Positions 62,460 to 64,000 of a DNA stretch of 64,000 nt are shown here, piece after piece. Source of the stretch: Actinomycetota bacterium (lineage in GTDB: Bacteria; Actinomycetota; Acidimicrobiia; Acidimicrobiales; Aldehydirespiratoraceae); NCBI GenBank assembly GCA_029979265.1, contig JAPOHW010000015.1:19724-83723 (forward strand), written 5' to 3'. Within the stretch, counting starts at the first letter, position 1, and each line of letters begins with the position of its first letter. A program made the translations under genes and the position numbers. The notes under the pieces are model-generated. The model saw only the letters and a list, made by a program, of their open reading frames with translations, did not search any database and was not told the DNA's origin.

Positions 62460-63550
62460 TGGCTCTTGCAGAAGATCCCACCTTTGCAGGGACCGCTGCC
62501 CCTGCGTTCGACGTCTCGACGCTCGGGCATTCCGCCAAACGGGGGGCTCGAACCAACATTCTCGACCCCGGTTTCGACCTCACCTTGCGGCCGATGCGAT
62601 ATCCGCAGTTCTTCGACATGTACAAGGATGCGATCAAGAACACGTGGACCGTCGAAGAGATCGACTTCTCCGATGATCTGACCGATCTCGACCGCAAGCT
62701 GATGCCGGCCGAAAAGCACCTGATCAGTCGTCTTGTGGCGTTCTTCGCCACCGGCGACTCGATCGTGGCCAACAACTTGGTGCTCAACCTGTACCAGCAC
62801 ATCAACTCGCCCGAAGCCCGGATGTACCTGAGCCGACAGCTCTACGAAGAGGCGCTGCACGTTCAGTTCTACTTGAACCTGCTCGACAACTACATCCCCG
62901 ATCACGACGAACGAGCCGAAGCCTTCGCCGCCGTCGAGAACATCCCCTCGATTCGAGCCAAGGCCGAGTTCTGTTTCAAGTGGATGGGCAACGTTCCCGA
63001 CGGACCACTGCAGACCGAAGAAGATCGCAAGCGGTTCCTCATGAATCTGATCTGCTTCGCGACGTGTATCGAGGGTCTGTTCTTCTTCGCCGCGTTCGCC
63101 TATGTGTACTTCCTGCGCAGCAAGGGACTGCTCAACGGTCTCGCGGCAGGAACGAACTGGGTCTTCCGCGACGAGTCGATGCACATGAACTTCGCCCTCG
63201 AGGTCATCAACACGGTTCGAGCCGAGGAGCCGGCACTGTTCGACGACGATCTCGGGCAGCGCATCACGGCGATGATCGAAGAAGCAGTCGATGCCGAATT
63301 CCAGTTCGCCGAGGACCTCCTCGGCGAGGGGGTGCCCGGCATGTCCACCGCCGACACCCGTACCTACCTCGAGTTCGTCGCAGACCAACGCCTTCAGCAG
63401 CTTGGTCTCCCGAAACGGTACGACGCATCGAACCCGTTCGCCTTCATGGAACTGCAGGATGTGCAAGAGCTCTCGAACTTCTTCGAGCGCACCGTGTCGG
63501 CCTACCAGGTCGGGGTCGAAGGCGACGTTGCCTTCGACGAGGACTTCTAA
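62459..63550 (+). CDS. nrdB: ribonucleoside-diphosphate reductase beta subunit
   Basis: 363 residues from ATG 62459. The di-metal site is carried by GDSIVANN (Asp), YEEALHVQFY (Glu-x-x-His, with Tyr four after the His at the radical position) and ATCIEGLFFF plus FRDESMHMNF (Glu, Glu-x-x-His). The retained tyrosine points to a tyrosyl-radical enzyme of class Ia or Ib rather than the Tyr-less class Ic. The stop is followed by two strong hairpins. Confidence 0.95.
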   Translation: MALAEDPTFAGTAAPAFDVSTLGHSAKRGARTNILDPGFDLTLRPMRYPQFFDMYKDAIKNTWTVEEIDFSDDLTDLDRKLMPAEKHLISRLVAFFATGDSIVANNLVLNLYQHINSPEARMYLSRQLYEEALHVQFYLNLLDNYIPDHDERAEAFAAVENIPSIRAKAEFCFKWMGNVPDGPLQTEEDRKRFLMNLICFATCIEGLFFFAAFAYVYFLRSKGLLNGLAAGTNWVFRDESMHMNFALEVINTVRAEEPALFDDDLGQRITAMIEEAVDAEFQFAEDLLGEGVPGMSTADTRTYLEFVADQRLQQLGLPKRYDASNPFAFMELQDVQELSNFFERTVSAYQVGVEGDVAFDEDF

Positions 63551-63580
63551 CCAAGGTCTGGCTTCCCCGAGCCACCACCA

Positions 63581-63603
63581 GGCCCGGTTTCACCGACCGG
63601 GCC
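63581..63603. terminator. hairpin downstream of nrdB
   Basis: GGCCCGGT (63581-63588) pairs perfectly with ACCGGGCC (63596-63603) around a 7-nt loop. No T-run follows. Confidence 0.5.
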
Positions 63604-63613
63604 AACACCCCTC

Positions 63614-63645
63614 GACGGCCGCCCTGCAACCCCGGGGCGGCCGTC
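63614..63645. terminator. strong hairpin between convergent genes
   Basis: GACGGCCGCCC (63614-63624) pairs perfectly with GGGCGGCCGTC (63635-63645), an 11-bp stem with a 10-nt loop, just downstream of nrdB and of the convergent gene at 63704. It probably terminates transcription in both directions although there is no U-tract. Confidence 0.6.
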
Positions 63646-63703
63646 CCGCGTCTGGCGACGATGTCGCGTCGCGGCGCACGTGCCAACGGAGAGCCCCGGA
63701 GCC

Positions 63704-64000
63704 TCAGTACCCGGTGATGCCGTGATACGGACGGCCTGCCGCCTGCGCCTCTTCGTAGAGCGCCATGAACCCGGCACCGAAGGGATTCTCCCCTTGGAGT
63801 GGCATCGCGGCCCGCCGGATCGTCCAGTCGAAGGGTGCCAGCTCACCGGCGATGGTGTAGTTGCGAGCAGCTCCCTGCTCATCGCCACGGTGCCGAAGTT
63901 CGTTGGCGATCCGGAACCGGAGCCGGGCGTGCTCCTCGTCACCGCTGAGATCGCCGACCGAGGCTCGGATCTCGTCGTCGGTCAGTTCGGTCGCATCGTC
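63704..64000 (-). CDS. C-terminal end of a probable redoxin/thioredoxin-like protein (partial)
   Basis: 99 codons are visible, open to the window edge, so the start lies outside. The tail reads AARNYTIAGELAPFDWTIRRAAMPLQGENPFGAGFMALYEEW-like (here YEEAQAAGRPYHGITGY). The GENPFG-x-GFM-x-LYEE pattern is one I associate with C-terminal tails of actinobacterial redoxin-domain proteins, preceded by a TPR-like helix pair (HARLRFRIANELRHRGD). The active-site part is not in the window, so the assignment is tentative. Confidence 0.6.
   Translation of the reverse strand, partial: DDATELTDDEIRASVGDLSGDEEHARLRFRIANELRHRGDEQGAARNYTIAGELAPFDWTIRRAAMPLQGENPFGAGFMALYEEAQAAGRPYHGITGY

Overview
The window is about 64 kb of high-GC DNA, densely coding on both strands, with strongly GC-biased third codon positions. 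Its gene content fits a free-living, probably aquatic or soil actinobacterium: F420-type LLM and Ddn-like enzymes, several acyl-CoA dehydrogenases and P450s, an actinobacterial-type long ileS, and many leaderless genes in which a TANNNT -10 element sits 6-8 nt before the start codon. Acidimicrobiia is my best guess, inferred from style and content rather than from a marker comparison. I see no phage, IS element, CRISPR array, tRNA or rRNA.

Layout. 1-7.5 kb: a membrane-anchored protein of unknown function, an SDR, and a xanthine-dehydrogenase-family molybdoenzyme operon (FAD, 2Fe-2S and Mo subunits plus a MoaD-like protein), divergent from RidA and RraA-type genes. 7.7-11.3 kb: a multi-GAF/PAS GGDEF-EAL protein. 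11.4-20.2 kb: acyl-CoA dehydrogenases, a P450, a MarR regulator divergent from a two-subunit B12 mutase with its MeaB GTPase, then SDR and enoyl-CoA hydratase. 20.2-24.8 kb: an NAD-linked formate dehydrogenase in an unusual arrangement, with an in-frame UGA at the selenocysteine position and the catalytic subunit split in two. 25-41 kb: proS, an IclR regulator, LigA/LigB-type dioxygenase, P450 plus FAD-linked oxidase, sulfatase, a half-size HPPD-like protein divergent from an Lrp regulator with a 16-codon leaderless upstream ORF, an LLM oxidoreductase, an acyl-CoA dehydrogenase, and a dimethylglycine/sarcosine dehydrogenase-etfBA operon divergent from a GntR regulator. 41.9-49.2 kb: folate one-carbon genes (fhs, metF, folC, folD) with serA. 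49.2-64 kb: nucleoside hydrolase, ileS, AIM24 protein, SDR, lipoproteins, enoyl-CoA hydratase, 2OG-Fe oxygenase, Ddn-like protein, MarR, and nrdAB with a structured 365-bp upstream region.

The main theme is one-carbon metabolism. Methyl groups oxidised by the GcvT-fused dehydrogenase (electrons to ETF) should enter the methylene-THF pool. FolD, Fhs and MetF interconvert that pool with formate and methyl-THF, and the formate dehydrogenase can oxidise formate to CO2. A 17-bp palindrome, GTTCC-GYATCRT-GGAAC, occurs five times: at the promoters of formate dehydrogenase, the IclR gene itself, fhs-metF (twice), and between folC and serA. I infer that the IclR protein controls a one-carbon regulon spread across this window.
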